A DNA stretch of 41,307 nt from Candidatus Rokuibacteriota bacterium (GCA_003221515.1 QHSI01000114.1:1-41307); one strand, 5' to 3'; shown: positions 26,354-35,136, numbered from the stretch's first letter. The notes: generated by a model not told the origin, from the letters alone. Translations and numbers: made by a program.

Positions 26354-26781
26354 AGACCCGCACCGGCGATCCCTGGACGCCCGCGCCCGACTACGGGCGG
26401 GCGCTCCCGGCCTTCACGGTCAACCTGCTCGTCCGCGACATCCCGCGCGCGATCGAATTCCAGAAGCGCGTGCTGGCCGCGAGGGTTCACTACTCGGACG
26501 GCGACTTCGCGGCCATCAACGTGGGCGGCGTCGAGCTCATGCTGCACGCCGATCACACCTACGACAAGCACCCGTGGCACGCGCCGCTGGTGCGGGGGGA
26601 TCGGCGCGGCCTCGGCGCCGAGTTGCGGGTGTTCGGTGTGGACCCGGACGCGGTCGAACGCCGCGCCCGCGAGTATGGCTCCAGCGTGGTCCAGCCGGCC
26701 ACGACGAAGGCGCACGGCTGGCGCGAGATGATGGTGGAAGATCCCGACGGCTATCTCTGGGCCGTCGGCGTGCGCGCCTGA
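26350..26781 (+). CDS. VOC (glyoxalase/bleomycin resistance-like) protein
   Basis: A 143-residue single-domain vicinal-oxygen-chelate protein: FTVNLLVRDIPRAIEFQKR near residues 18-36, FAAINVGGVELMLHAD, GAELRVFGVDPDAVERRA and the typical ending MMVEDPDGYLWAVG. It starts at GTG 26350, overlapping the cyclase stop (GTGA), so the two are co-translated. The family includes glyoxalases, dioxygenases and resistance proteins. Which applies here cannot be told. Confidence 0.85.
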   Translation: MKTRTGDPWTPAPDYGRALPAFTVNLLVRDIPRAIEFQKRVLAARVHYSDGDFAAINVGGVELMLHADHTYDKHPWHAPLVRGDRRGLGAELRVFGVDPDAVERRAREYGSSVVQPATTKAHGWREMMVEDPDGYLWAVGVRA

Positions 26782-26794
26782 CGGTCGGCGACGA

Positions 26795-27760
26795 CTACTG
26801 CTGTTGCTGCTGGGCGCTCATGTCGTCGACGGCGCTGACGGCCCGGTCGGGCGGCCGCGCGGGGACCTCGCGGAACACCGGCAGGTCGATGTGGCGAAAG
26901 TCCTCGCGGAGCGTCGAGACGGTCTTGCCGGGCACGACCTCGGTGCTGACCTGGGCCTTCAGTGTCTCCCGCGCGACGCCGCGATAGATCCCCTTGTTGG
27001 GCGGCACGTCGTCGTAGTGACGGCCGTGGCCCACGACCACGTAGCGCTCGTCCACCACGCGGTTGTGCGTCGGGTCGAAGGGTACCCAGCCGGCCGTCGC
27101 CGAGTAGAGCTCGACCCACGCGTGGCTCTGCGAGGGCTCGCGCTTCTTGCGCTCGACGTGCAGGTAGCCGCTGACGTAGCGGCAGGGCACCTGGCGGAGC
27201 CGGAGCAGGCCGAGCATCAGGTGCGCGAAGTCCTGACACACGCCGGCGCCGATCTCCAGGAAGTCTTCGGTCGTCGAGTCGTAGGTGGTGACGTTCGTCC
27301 GGTACTCGAACCGCTCGTGGATGTAGGTGCCGAGCGCCGCCACCTGCTCGCCGAGGGGTGCGCGCGGCGCGAGCCCGACCGCTTTGAGCGTGGCGCGAAG
27401 CGTGGGCGAGAGCTTCACCGGGCCGCCGAACTCGAGAAAATCGCGCAGCGGGTAGGGGAGTCCTTCCTCCGACGGGCGCTCGCCGAGCGACGCGAGCGAG
27501 ACGGCGGCGCCGTGCGTGTGGACGAGCGAGCGCGTGGACACCGCGATCCGGTCGTGGAACTTGGTGATCGTGAAGTGGTGGGCGATGTTGTCGTTCCAGT
27601 CCCGGTAGCGGTGCACGCCGGTCCGCGGGCCGACCGCCAGCTCGAAGGACGAGACGGTCTGCTGGGACGTCGTCTTGGGCTGGACGCGCAGCTCGACGAA
27701 CGACTCGCTGATGAATCCGTCGTACTCGAACGCGAACTGGTGCTCGATCTGGATGTTCAT
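26795..27760 (-). CDS. Transglutaminase-like cysteine peptidase family protein
   Basis: A 321-residue protein with an N-terminal beta-rich domain (about residues 1-115) and a transglutaminase-like core. The catalytic triad is Cys175 (GAGVCQDFAHLM), His213 (SHAWVELY) and Asp229 (FDPTHNR). The C-terminus ends in a short Gln run. It is the third gene of the conserved set ATP-grasp, alpha-E, transglutaminase, overlapping the alpha-E stop by 4 bases. In this context a peptidase or amide-bond-forming role on a peptide product is usually proposed; the substrate is unknown. Confidence 0.9.
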   Translation of the reverse strand: MNIQIEHQFAFEYDGFISESFVELRVQPKTTSQQTVSSFELAVGPRTGVHRYRDWNDNIAHHFTITKFHDRIAVSTRSLVHTHGAAVSLASLGERPSEEGLPYPLRDFLEFGGPVKLSPTLRATLKAVGLAPRAPLGEQVAALGTYIHERFEYRTNVTTYDSTTEDFLEIGAGVCQDFAHLMLGLLRLRQVPCRYVSGYLHVERKKREPSQSHAWVELYSATAGWVPFDPTHNRVVDERYVVVGHGRHYDDVPPNKGIYRGVARETLKAQVSTEVVPGKTVSTLREDFRHIDLPVFREVPARPPDRAVSAVDDMSAQQQQQ

Positions 27761-28710
27761 GTCACGAAGTACTGGGTGGCGATCGCGTCGTGCGCCTTCG
27801 CCAGCTCGGCGACCACGCGGTCGAGCAGGTCCGCGAAGTCGCCGCGGCTCATCAGCGCCTCGTCGTCGTAGCGGAGGTCGGCGTGAAGCTTGCCGACGAT
27901 CCGCGCCGGCGCGGTGAGCGCCGCCGGCCCCGAGATCGCCGCCAGGTAGTCGCGGACGATCGAGGCCCCGTAGCGAAGCGAGCGCGGCGAGTCGGGGTCG
28001 AAGAGCAAGAAGCCGATCACGAGATTCGGCTCGAGCCGGGCGCCGTAGACCCGCCGGTAGTTCTCCAGCGACGAGAGGCCGCGCAGCAGGCTCCGCCACT
28101 GGGTGTAGTAGAGCGGGGCGTCGCCGCGCGCCTCGGCGGCGAGCAGCGCCGGGAGCTTGGCGCGCAGGACGAGCGCCGACCGTAAGCTGCGCTCGAGCGA
28201 CTCGCCCAGCTTGAGGAAGCGCCAGCCCTCGTCCCGGGTCGACGTGTGCTCGATCGCCCCCACGACCGTGAAGATGCCCTTCCGCGTGGCGCCGAGCGCG
28301 TCGCGGAAGGCCGGGAGGTCCATCATCCCTTTCCGCTCGTACGCTTCGAGCGACCGGAAGACTTCGTTCAGCGCCAGGAACACCTCGAGCGTCAGCGCCT
28401 CGCGGACCGAGCGGGCGTTCTCCCGCGCTCGGCGCAACGAGAAGTGGATGGAGTACGGATTGCTCCCGTCGATGAAGAACGCGTGAAGGTACGGCATCGA
28501 GAGCGGCGCGAACGGCGCGACCTCGCGCGAGAGCTGCGCCGACGGGAAGATCGCCAGCATGTCCTTCCAGGCGGTCTGGGCAAGGTCCTCGGCGAGCCCG
28601 TGGGTCTCGGTCGAGAAATCCTCGGTGACGAGGAGCAGGCGCGTGATGTTCTCGGCACGCTCGAGATACCGGCCCATCCAGTAGAGCGAGTCGGCGACGC
28701 GCGAGAGCAT
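27757..28710 (-). CDS. Alpha-E domain protein
   Basis: A 317-residue, almost all-helical protein of the alpha-E family. The start MLSRVADSLYWMGRYLERAEN is diagnostic, and later LENYRRVYGARLEPNLVIGFLLFD and SLRYG segments also fit. There is no recognised catalytic motif; family members are predicted helical partners of the neighbouring circularly permuted ATP-grasp enzyme. It overlaps that gene by 1 base and the transglutaminase gene by 4 bases. Confidence 0.93.
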   Translation of the reverse strand: MLSRVADSLYWMGRYLERAENITRLLLVTEDFSTETHGLAEDLAQTAWKDMLAIFPSAQLSREVAPFAPLSMPYLHAFFIDGSNPYSIHFSLRRARENARSVREALTLEVFLALNEVFRSLEAYERKGMMDLPAFRDALGATRKGIFTVVGAIEHTSTRDEGWRFLKLGESLERSLRSALVLRAKLPALLAAEARGDAPLYYTQWRSLLRGLSSLENYRRVYGARLEPNLVIGFLLFDPDSPRSLRYGASIVRDYLAAISGPAALTAPARIVGKLHADLRYDDEALMSRGDFADLLDRVVAELAKAHDAIATQYFVT

Positions 28711-30149
28711 CAGGCGCCGTCCTTCGAGGCCAGGACCCAGGTATCCTTGCTGCCGCCGCCCTGCGACGAGTTGACGACGTACGAACCGGGCCGCAGCGCG
28801 ACGCGCGTGAGCCCGCCCGGGAGCACGCGGACGGACTCGCCGTAGAGGATGAACGGCCGCAGGTCGACACGCCGCGGCTCGAACTTGCCCTCCGTGTAGG
28901 TCGGGTGCGACGACAGCTCGATCAGGGGCTGGGCGATGTAGTTGCCGGGGTTCTTCTTCATCTGCCCGACGTAGGTCTCGATCTCGCGCTTGCTCGCGAA
29001 GGGCCCCATGAGCATGCCGTACCCGCCGGAGTCGCCGGTGGTCTTCACGACCAGCTCACGCGCGTGGTCGCGGATGTACGCGAAGTCCTGGGGGCGCAAG
29101 CCGAGATACGTAGGGACTTGGGGCAGGAGAGCATCTTCGCCGAGGTAGTACCTGATGAGCGCCGGCATGAAGGCGTAGACCGATTTATCATCGGCCACGC
29201 CCGCGCCGGGCGCGTTGGCTAGCGCCACGTTGCCCTCGCGATAGACGTTCACGAGCCCGGGCACGCCGAGCATGCTGTCGCGTCGGAACGTGAGCGGATC
29301 CAGGAAGTCGTCGTCGATCCGACGGTAGATCACGTCCACCTTCTGCTTGCCGCTGGTCGTGCGCATGTAGACGTAGTTGTCCTCGACGATCAGGTCGCGC
29401 CCCTCGACGAGGGCGATCCCCATCTCGCGGGCCAGGAACGAGTGCTCGAAGTAGGCCGAGTTCGCCATACCCGGGGTGAGGATCACGACGACCGGCTTCT
29501 CGCTCGACCGCTGCGCCGTGTGCAGGAGCGTGTCGAGCAGAAGGTTCGGGTAGTCCTTGATCGGCCGGACCCCGTAGTACTTGAAGAACTCGGGGAAGAC
29601 GCGATTGAGCGTGTTGCGGTTCTCGAGGACGTACGACACGCCCGACGGGCAGCGACAGTTGTCCTCGAGCACCAGATACTCGCCCTTGTCGTTCCGGATG
29701 ACGTCGGTCCCCACCACGTGGGTGAAGATCTGCCGCGGCGGGGTGACGTTCAGGAGCTCGCGCTTGTACTCCTTACGAGAGAGCACGAGCTCCGGCGGGA
29801 TGACGCGGTCCTTGAGGCACTTCTGGCCCTGATACACATCGAGGATGAAGAGGTTGAGGGCGGTGACCCGCTGGACGAGTCCCGCTTGCAGACGCTCCCA
29901 CTCGCGCGCCGGGATGACGCGGGGCACGAAGTCGAACGGGAAGATGCGCTCGGTGCCCTCCTTCTCACCGTAGACGGTGAAGGTGATGCCCTGGTCGATG
30001 AGCGAGAGCTTCTGCAGCCGCTCGCGGCGCTCGATCTCGTCCTGGGTGAACGACTCGAGGATGGAAACGAGCGGCCGGTAGTGCTGGCGTGGCGCGCCGG
30101 TCTTGTCGAAGGCTTCGTCGAATGCGCGCGTTTCGGGCACCCATTTCAT
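28710..30149 (-). CDS. Circularly permuted ATP-grasp protein
   Basis: A 479-residue protein of the circularly permuted ATP-grasp (type 2) family. Motifs include the DQGITFTVYG segment near residues 52-61, FPFDFVPRVIPAREW, a LVLEDNCRCPSGVSYVLENR segment near 158-177, SVYAFMPALIRYYLGE and VVKTTGDSGGYGMLMGP (nucleotide-binding region). The family is predicted to form an amide or peptide bond using ATP. It is the first gene of the trio and is divergent from the ECF sigma factor gene across about 130 bases. Confidence 0.93.
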   Translation of the reverse strand: MKWVPETRAFDEAFDKTGAPRQHYRPLVSILESFTQDEIERRERLQKLSLIDQGITFTVYGEKEGTERIFPFDFVPRVIPAREWERLQAGLVQRVTALNLFILDVYQGQKCLKDRVIPPELVLSRKEYKRELLNVTPPRQIFTHVVGTDVIRNDKGEYLVLEDNCRCPSGVSYVLENRNTLNRVFPEFFKYYGVRPIKDYPNLLLDTLLHTAQRSSEKPVVVILTPGMANSAYFEHSFLAREMGIALVEGRDLIVEDNYVYMRTTSGKQKVDVIYRRIDDDFLDPLTFRRDSMLGVPGLVNVYREGNVALANAPGAGVADDKSVYAFMPALIRYYLGEDALLPQVPTYLGLRPQDFAYIRDHARELVVKTTGDSGGYGMLMGPFASKREIETYVGQMKKNPGNYIAQPLIELSSHPTYTEGKFEPRRVDLRPFILYGESVRVLPGGLTRVALRPGSYVVNSSQGGGSKDTWVLASKDGA

Positions 30150-30279
30150 GGGGCCGAGAATAGCATCTCAGCACGGGAGCGCCATCGGGGAGCGCCGAAG
30201 GACAGCTCGCTGCGCCAGTCCCTACGGACGGCGATCCGCGGTTGGATGTCGGCCGTAGTCGTGGTAGTGAAAGACGGGC

Positions 30280-30834
30280 ATGGCGACGTCGGGCACAGAT
30301 CTGCTCACGCGGATGGCCGCCGGTGACCGCGAGGCGTTCGCCGTCTTCTACGATCGCTACGCGCCCGTGGTCTTCCCGCTGATCTTGCGAATCGTCCGCG
30401 AGCGCGCCGACGCCAGCGACGTGCTCCAGGAAGTGTTCTGGGAGGCGTGGCAGAGCGCCGGCCGGTACGACTCGGCGCGCGGGAGCCCCGAGGCCTGGAT
30501 GGTGATGCAGGCGCGCTCGCGCGCGATCGATCGTGTTCGGTCGACGCGCCGACGGAGTCGCACGTTCGTGGCGCCGCTGGATGAGGCGGTCGCCGCCGCG
30601 CCCGCCGCCGATGCCGCGCGCGACGCCGCGGAGGTCGCCGAGGACCGCGGGACGATCCGCAGCGCGCTCGAGCGGCTGCCGGGGGCACAGCGCGAGGTCA
30701 TCGAGCTCGCGTACTACGCGGGGCTCACGCAAACGGAGATCGCCGAGCGCCTCAAGCAGCCGCTCGGCACGGTGAAGACGCGGATCCGACTCGGCCTCGA
30801 GCGGCTGCGCGAGGTCGTGAGGGCGAGCCCATGA
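30280..30834 (+). CDS. ECF-family RNA polymerase sigma factor
   Basis: A 184-residue sigma factor. Region 2 covers about 10-95 (AFAVFYDRYAPVVFPL, DASDVLQEVFWEAWQ, then GSPEAWMVMQARSRAIDRVR). Region 4 covers about 122-178 (LERLPGAQREVIELAYY and LTQTEIAERLKQPLGTVKTR). The stop overlaps the anti-sigma start (ATGA), the usual arrangement for a regulated ECF pair. The sequence resembles the SigK/RskA group. The regulon is unknown. Confidence 0.95.
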   Translation: MATSGTDLLTRMAAGDREAFAVFYDRYAPVVFPLILRIVRERADASDVLQEVFWEAWQSAGRYDSARGSPEAWMVMQARSRAIDRVRSTRRRSRTFVAPLDEAVAAAPAADAARDAAEVAEDRGTIRSALERLPGAQREVIELAYYAGLTQTEIAERLKQPLGTVKTRIRLGLERLREVVRASP

Positions 30835-31619
30835 GCCACGAGCCCTTCGACACGCTCGCGGCGGCGTGGGCCCTCGGCGCGCTCGACGGCGAGGACCGCG
30901 CGGCGTTCGAGCGCCACCTGGCCGAGGGGTGCGATGTCTGCGCGGCGGAGCTGCGCTCGTCCGCCGAGGCGCTCGCGGCGGTCGCGCGCTCGGTGCCCCC
31001 GATGATCCCGCCGCCCGAGGTGAAGGCGGCGCTCCTGGGGCGGATCAACGCGACCGCACCGACGCGTCGCGACGCGGCGCGACCACGGCGGCTGGTCTGG
31101 GCGGTGGCGTCGCTGGTCGCGGTGCTCGCGGTCGCCGGCTTCACCGCCACCCTCGTGGCGACGCGCTACGAGGCCCGCCTGGGCCAGATGGCGCGCGAGG
31201 CGGCGGCCCTGCGCGAAACCGTGCAGCGCGACGAAGCCGCGCTGCGCGAGCAGACCGCGGAGTACCAGAGCGCCGTCGATCTCTTGCGCGATCCGGCGAC
31301 TCAGGTCGTGCTGCTCCGCGGCCTCGGGCCGAATCCCGAGGCCAACGGCCGGGTGATCTGGCATCCGACCGCGGGCGGACATCTGATCGTCGCCAACCTG
31401 CCGACGGCGCCGGCGGGCAAGGCCTACGAGCTGTGGACGATCGGCGACGGGGCACCGCGGCCGGCCGGCCTCTTCCGGGTCGACGCGTCGGGACGTGGAA
31501 CGCACCGCATCGAACCACTGGCGGATGGCCAGCCGGTCAAGGTCTTCGCGGTGACCCTCGAGCCCGAAGGCGGTGTGCCGGCGCCGACGGGTCCGATGGT
31601 GCTGGCCTCGGCCAGGTAG
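30831..31619 (+). CDS. RskA-like membrane anti-sigma factor
   Basis: A 262-residue protein with a cytoplasmic zinc-binding anti-sigma domain (His29, Cys34, Cys37 in ERHLAEGCDVC), a membrane helix at about 86-108, a coiled segment (about 115-145) and an extracytoplasmic RskA-type domain (AYELWTIGDGAPRPAGLFRVD). It is predicted to hold the co-encoded ECF factor at the membrane until a signal leads to its cleavage. It overlaps the sigma gene by 4 bases and converges on the NUDIX gene with a 13-base gap. Confidence 0.92.
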   Translation: MSHEPFDTLAAAWALGALDGEDRAAFERHLAEGCDVCAAELRSSAEALAAVARSVPPMIPPPEVKAALLGRINATAPTRRDAARPRRLVWAVASLVAVLAVAGFTATLVATRYEARLGQMAREAAALRETVQRDEAALREQTAEYQSAVDLLRDPATQVVLLRGLGPNPEANGRVIWHPTAGGHLIVANLPTAPAGKAYELWTIGDGAPRPAGLFRVDASGRGTHRIEPLADGQPVKVFAVTLEPEGGVPAPTGPMVLASAR

Positions 31620-31632
31620 CCCGACCTGCCGA

Positions 31633-32190
31633 TCAGCCCCGCCGGCGAGCGGCGTGGAGGACGGCGACGATCGTCATCGCGTCCTTGATCTCGTCGCGCT
31701 CGACCATACGGACGACCTCGGCGAAGGGAAACGCCCGCACCTCGATGAACTCCGTCGGATCGGCCGGGCGAGACGCCGGACGCAGTCCCTCGGCGAGGTA
31801 GATGTTCGCGGTCTCGTCGAGAACGCTCTTGGAGGTGTGGAAGGCGCAGACCTTCACGAGTCGGTCGGCGACGTAGCCCGCTTCCTCCGCGAGCTCGCGC
31901 TGTACCGCGGCCGTCTCGCTCTCGCCCGGGTTGACGGAGCCGGTCGGCATTTCCCAGTAGAAGTCGCGCGCGACGTAGCGGTACTGGCCGACGAGCACGA
32001 CCGTGTCGGCATCGAGGAACGGGAGGACGCCGATGCAGCCGCTGCACTGCACGACCCCGTAGATCGTCGTTCGACCGTCCGGCAGCTCGACCTGATCCTC
32101 GCGCACGCGGATCCAGCGGTTCTCGTAGACCGGACGGCTCGCCAGCGTCCGCCACGCCGTTCGCGCGAGGGCGGTTTGCGGGTCGTGCAT
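31633..32190 (-). CDS. NUDIX hydrolase (ADP-ribose pyrophosphatase-like)
   Basis: A 185-residue protein with a complete NUDIX box at 84-106 (G-x5-E-x7-REL-x-EE-x-G, from GSVNPGE to EEAGY). The WEMPTGSVNPGE context and the flanking domain resemble ADP-ribose pyrophosphatases. The start at ATG 32190 is chosen because homology (VYENRWIRVRED) follows and the upstream in-frame extension covers the divergent DinB gene. It shares a 25-base intergenic gap with that gene. Confidence 0.9.
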   Translation of the reverse strand: MHDPQTALARTAWRTLASRPVYENRWIRVREDQVELPDGRTTIYGVVQCSGCIGVLPFLDADTVVLVGQYRYVARDFYWEMPTGSVNPGESETAAVQRELAEEAGYVADRLVKVCAFHTSKSVLDETANIYLAEGLRPASRPADPTEFIEVRAFPFAEVVRMVERDEIKDAMTIVAVLHAARRRG

Positions 32191-32198
32191 CGCGTTGG

Positions 32199-32208
32199 AG
32201 TATACTTC
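32199..32208. promoter_or_regulatory. Shared -10-like palindrome between NUDIX and DinB genes
   Basis: AGTATACT within the 25-base gap between the divergent genes reads as a -10-like hexamer on both strands (TATACT at 32201-32206 on plus). A weak TTGCGG at 32176-32181 is a possible -35 box for the plus direction, 19 bases upstream. Both predicted starts fall at or within a few bases of the start codons, so both messages would be nearly leaderless. Confidence 0.35.
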
Positions 32209-32215
32209 GTTCCCT

Positions 32216-32761
32216 ATGAGCCTTCCGAAACCCGTCGAAGCACTGTGGAGCGCGCTGCAGGCGGTGCGCGCCGACGTGCTCGCCGAAGCCGAGGGCCTCG
32301 CGCAGCGCCAGGCCGACTGGAAGCCCGGCGAGAAGGAGTGGTCGGTCGGCGAGATCGTGCACCACCTGACGATCGCCGAGATCGCGACGGGCAAGCTGAC
32401 CACGAAGCTCGCGCGCGAGGCGGACGCGGCCGGCACGCGGTCGCCGTTCCCGGCGGGTCTCGCGCAGTTCAAGCCCATGCCTGCGGTGCCGATCGGAGCC
32501 GCCGAGGCCCCCCCGGTCGTCTGGCCGGAGCACGGCAAGCCGATCGGCGAGCTGATCGCCACCATGAAGGCCACGCGCGAGCGGAGCCGCCAGTCGATCG
32601 AGCGGCTCGCGACGCTCGATCCGCAGCGGCTCACGTTCAAGCACTTCCGCCTGGGCGAGCTCGACCTGGCGCAGTGGTGGATGCTTCAGGCCAACCACGA
32701 CGGGATTCATCTCGCCCAGATCCGGGACGTCAAGCGCGCGCCGGGGTTCCCGCGGAGCTAG
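32216..32761 (+). CDS. DinB-like four-helix metal-binding protein
   Basis: A 181-residue protein of the DinB/YfiT-like superfamily. It has predicted four-helix bundle segments with EWSVGEIVHHLTIAE near residues 41-55 and QANHDGIHLAQI near 158-169. His49 or His50, His161 and His165 form the likely metal site. Bacterial members include thiol transferases (bacillithiol or mycothiol linked) and uncharacterised proteins. The exact reaction is unknown. It lies 10 bases before the sulfur-carrier gene. Confidence 0.8.
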   Translation: MSLPKPVEALWSALQAVRADVLAEAEGLAQRQADWKPGEKEWSVGEIVHHLTIAEIATGKLTTKLAREADAAGTRSPFPAGLAQFKPMPAVPIGAAEAPPVVWPEHGKPIGELIATMKATRERSRQSIERLATLDPQRLTFKHFRLGELDLAQWWMLQANHDGIHLAQIRDVKRAPGFPRS

Positions 32762-32771
32762 CGGGGCAGCG

Positions 32772-32981
32772 GTGAAGGTCATCCTCAGAAATCCACGGCG
32801 CGAGGTCGACGTGGCCGGCAACCGTCGGGTGAAGGAGATCCTGCGCGAGCTGGCGATCGTCCCCGAGACCGTGCTGGTGATCTGCGGCGACGCCCTCGTC
32901 ACCGCCGACCACATCGTGCGCGACGACGAGACGATCGAGCTCCGGCCCGTGATGTCCGGTGGCGCGGGCTCTAGGCCGTGA
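32772..32981 (+). CDS. ttuB: TtuB/ThiS-like small sulfur carrier protein
   Basis: A 69-residue beta-grasp protein starting at GTG 32772 (MKVILRNPRREVDV, LVICGDALVTADHIV, ETIELRPVMSGG). Sulfur carriers of this type end in Gly-Gly, which is thiocarboxylated. Here Gly63-Gly64 is followed by five more residues (AGSRP), so trimming would be needed, or the tail is used differently. Its stop overlaps the start of the TtuA-like thiolase, which strongly suggests it is the sulfur donor for that enzyme. Confidence 0.8.
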   Translation: MKVILRNPRREVDVAGNRRVKEILRELAIVPETVLVICGDALVTADHIVRDDETIELRPVMSGGAGSRP

Positions 32982-33883
32982 AGTGCCGCAAGTGCGGGGC
33001 GCCGGCCGCCCTCGAGCTGCGACGTCACAACGCCGCGTTCTGCGAGCCGGACTTCCTCGAGTTCTTCCGGAACCAGGTGCGCGAGGCCATCCGCAAGCAC
33101 CGGATGTTCACCAAGGACGAGCAGGTGCTGGTCGCGGTGTCCGGTGGCAAGGACTCGCTCGCGCTCTGGGACGTGCTGATCGACGAGGGCTACCGTACGA
33201 CGGGGCTCTACCTCGATCTCGGCATCTTCGACTATTCGGTGGAATCGAAGGCCCGGTGCGAGAAGTTCGCCGCGGCGCGGTCCGTTCCGCTCATCATCTC
33301 CGCGGTCGCCGAGGAAGTGGGCGCGCCGGTGCCGGTCATCCAGTCCGTGACGCGGCGGCCGCCGTGCTCCGGCTGCGGCCTGTCCAAGCGCTACCTGATG
33401 AACCGCGTGGCGCTCGAGCATGAGATCCCCGTGGTCGCGACCGGTCACAATCTGGACGACGAGGCCGCCACGCTCTTCGGCTCGGTGATGCACTGGCAGA
33501 TGGATGCGCTGCCCCGTCAGTCGCCCGCGCTGCCGTCCACGCACCCGAAGCTGGTCCGCCGCGTGAAGCCGCTCTATCGCCTCTCCGAGCTCGAGACCGC
33601 CGCGTTCGCGTTCATGCGGAAGATCGACTACATCGTGGAGGAGTGCCCCTTCGCGGCCGGCGCGACCTCGATCGCCCACAAAGAGATCCTGAGCCGCATG
33701 GAAGCAGCCTCGCCCGGCGCCAAGCACAACTTCCTGTTCGGCTTCCTCGACCGCGCGCGCCCGGCGTTCGAGCAGGCGGAGGGGGTCGCCCTCAACGAGT
33801 GCGCGCGCTGCGGCCAGGTGACGACCGGGACGATCTGCGCCTTCTGCAAGCTCTCCGACCAGGTCAAGCGCCGGGTCTCTTAG
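32978..33883 (+). CDS. ttuA: TtuA-like tRNA 2-thiolation enzyme
   Basis: A 301-residue ATP-pyrophosphatase-type enzyme predicted to make 2-thiouridine in tRNA (position 54 in Thermus). An N-terminal zinc finger begins CRKCG (Cys3, Cys6, with His17 and Cys22 near). The P-loop is SGGKDS at 55-60. The iron-sulfur ligands Cys130 and Cys133 (PPCSGCG) and Cys223 (EECPF) match the TtuA set. A C-terminal zinc finger uses Cys275, Cys278, Cys287 and Cys290. The start GTG 32978 overlaps the sulfur-carrier stop. TtcA is the alternative family, but the two zinc fingers and the carrier partner favour TtuA. Confidence 0.87.
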   Translation: MKCRKCGAPAALELRRHNAAFCEPDFLEFFRNQVREAIRKHRMFTKDEQVLVAVSGGKDSLALWDVLIDEGYRTTGLYLDLGIFDYSVESKARCEKFAAARSVPLIISAVAEEVGAPVPVIQSVTRRPPCSGCGLSKRYLMNRVALEHEIPVVATGHNLDDEAATLFGSVMHWQMDALPRQSPALPSTHPKLVRRVKPLYRLSELETAAFAFMRKIDYIVEECPFAAGATSIAHKEILSRMEAASPGAKHNFLFGFLDRARPAFEQAEGVALNECARCGQVTTGTICAFCKLSDQVKRRVS

Positions 33884-33908
33884 CTCTCTCGCTTGTTTCC
33901 GGCGCGGT

Positions 33909-33938
33909 TTGCGCCATCCCCCGACGACCCGGTAAGAT
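33909..33938 (+). promoter_or_regulatory. Putative promoter of the thiolase gene
   Basis: TTGCGC (33909-33914) and TAAGAT (33933-33938) are separated by 18 bases, about 30 bases before the thiolase ATG. A small hairpin GGCGC-GGTTT-GCGCC (33901-33915) overlaps the -35 box. It has no T-run, so termination of the upstream gene there is doubtful. Confidence 0.4.
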
Positions 33939-33969
33939 GAATCGTTCGCCAGTTTTCGAGGAGGACTCT

Positions 33970-35115
33970 ATGGGTGATGCCGTCATCGTTGGCGCCGTGC
34001 GCACCGCCGTGGGCCGCAAGGGGGGCAAGCTGTCGACCATTCGCCCCGACGATCTGGCGGCGCACGTGCTCACGCAGCTGATCGACCGGGTGAAGGTCGA
34101 CCCGGCGGAGGTCGAGGACGTCATCCTGGGCTGCGTCGATCAGCTCGGCGAACAAGGGTTCAACATCGCGCGCAACGCGGCGCTGATCGCCGGCCTGCCG
34201 GTGGACGTGTGCGGCACGACGCTCGACCGCATGTGCGGCTCGGGCCAGCAGGCCGCTAATTTCGCGGCGATGGGCGTGATGGCTGGGCAATACCAGGTGG
34301 TGATCGCGGGCGGAGTCGAGCACATGACGCGCGTGCCGATGGGCTCCAACGCCGTCGGGCCCGGCGACGGGCCGCTCTCGCCCAAGCTCCAGGAGCGCTT
34401 CAACATCGTCCCGCAGGGCATCTCGGCCGAGATGATCGCCGAGAAGTGGGGCCTCAAGCGCGAGGAGCTGGACGAGTTCGCCGCGCAGAGCCACGAGAAA
34501 GCCGGCCGAGCGATCGCCGAGGGCCGGTTCAAGCGCGAGATCGTGCCGGTGACGCTGCCCGACGGCGCGGTCTTCGACACCGACGAGGGCGTGCGCGTCC
34601 CGGTGAATCGCGACAAAATGGCCAGCCTCGTGCCCTCGTTCAAGCCGGACGGCGTCGTCACCGCGGCCAACTCGTCGCAGATCTCCGACGGCGCCTCGGC
34701 GCTGATGTTCATGTCCGAGGCCCGCGCCAAGGCCCTGGGGCTCAAGCCGCGCGCGCGCGTGGTCGCCACGGCGCTCGCCGGCGTGGATCCGGTGATCATG
34801 CTCACCGGGCCCATTCCGGCCACGCAGCGCGTGCTCAAGAAAGCCGGCATGACGCTCGACCAGATCGACCTGATCGAGATCAACGAGGCGTTCGCCTCGG
34901 TGGTGCTCGCCTGGGAGCGAGAGCTTCACCCGGACATGAGCCGGGTCAACGTCAACGGCGGCGCCATCGCCCTCGGCCATCCGCTCGGCTGCTCGGGCGG
35001 CAAGCTCATGACCACGCTGCTGCACGAGCTCGAGCGCACCGGCAAGCGCTACGGCCTGCAGACCATGTGCATCGGCTTCGGCCAGGGCATCGCCACGATC
35101 ATCGAGCGGCTGTAG
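33970..35115 (+). CDS. Thiolase (acetyl-CoA acyltransferase)
   Basis: A 381-residue thiolase with all catalytic residues: nucleophile Cys89 ([11 protein letters not shown]), His337 ([11 protein letters not shown]) and acid/base Cys367 (MCIGFGQG), plus the NEAFA loop. The start at ATG 33970 has GAGGAGG a few bases upstream. Biosynthetic (acetoacetyl-CoA) or degradative use cannot be fixed from sequence. The Box route ends in 3-oxoadipyl-CoA, which needs a thiolase, but this gene lies about 10 kb from that operon and has its own promoter. Confidence 0.92.
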   Translation: MGDAVIVGAVRTAVGRKGGKLSTIRPDDLAAHVLTQLIDRVKVDPAEVEDVILGCVDQLGEQGFNIARNAALIAGLPVDVCGTTLDRMCGSGQQAANFAAMGVMAGQYQVVIAGGVEHMTRVPMGSNAVGPGDGPLSPKLQERFNIVPQGISAEMIAEKWGLKREELDEFAAQSHEKAGRAIAEGRFKREIVPVTLPDGAVFDTDEGVRVPVNRDKMASLVPSFKPDGVVTAANSSQISDGASALMFMSEARAKALGLKPRARVVATALAGVDPVIMLTGPIPATQRVLKKAGMTLDQIDLIEINEAFASVVLAWERELHPDMSRVNVNGGAIALGHPLGCSGGKLMTTLLHELERTGKRYGLQTMCIGFGQGIATIIERL

Positions 35116-35136
35116 CCGAGCGCTCCGGAGGGACCA

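Noticed and set aside
26808-26818. Short CTG/TTG-rich repeat at the 3' end of the transglutaminase gene
   Set aside because: It simply encodes a run of five Gln at the C-terminus; it is too short to call a functional repeat.
33901-33915. Terminator after the tRNA thiolase gene
   Set aside because: The hairpin has only a 5-bp stem and no T-run, and it overlaps a plausible -35 box.
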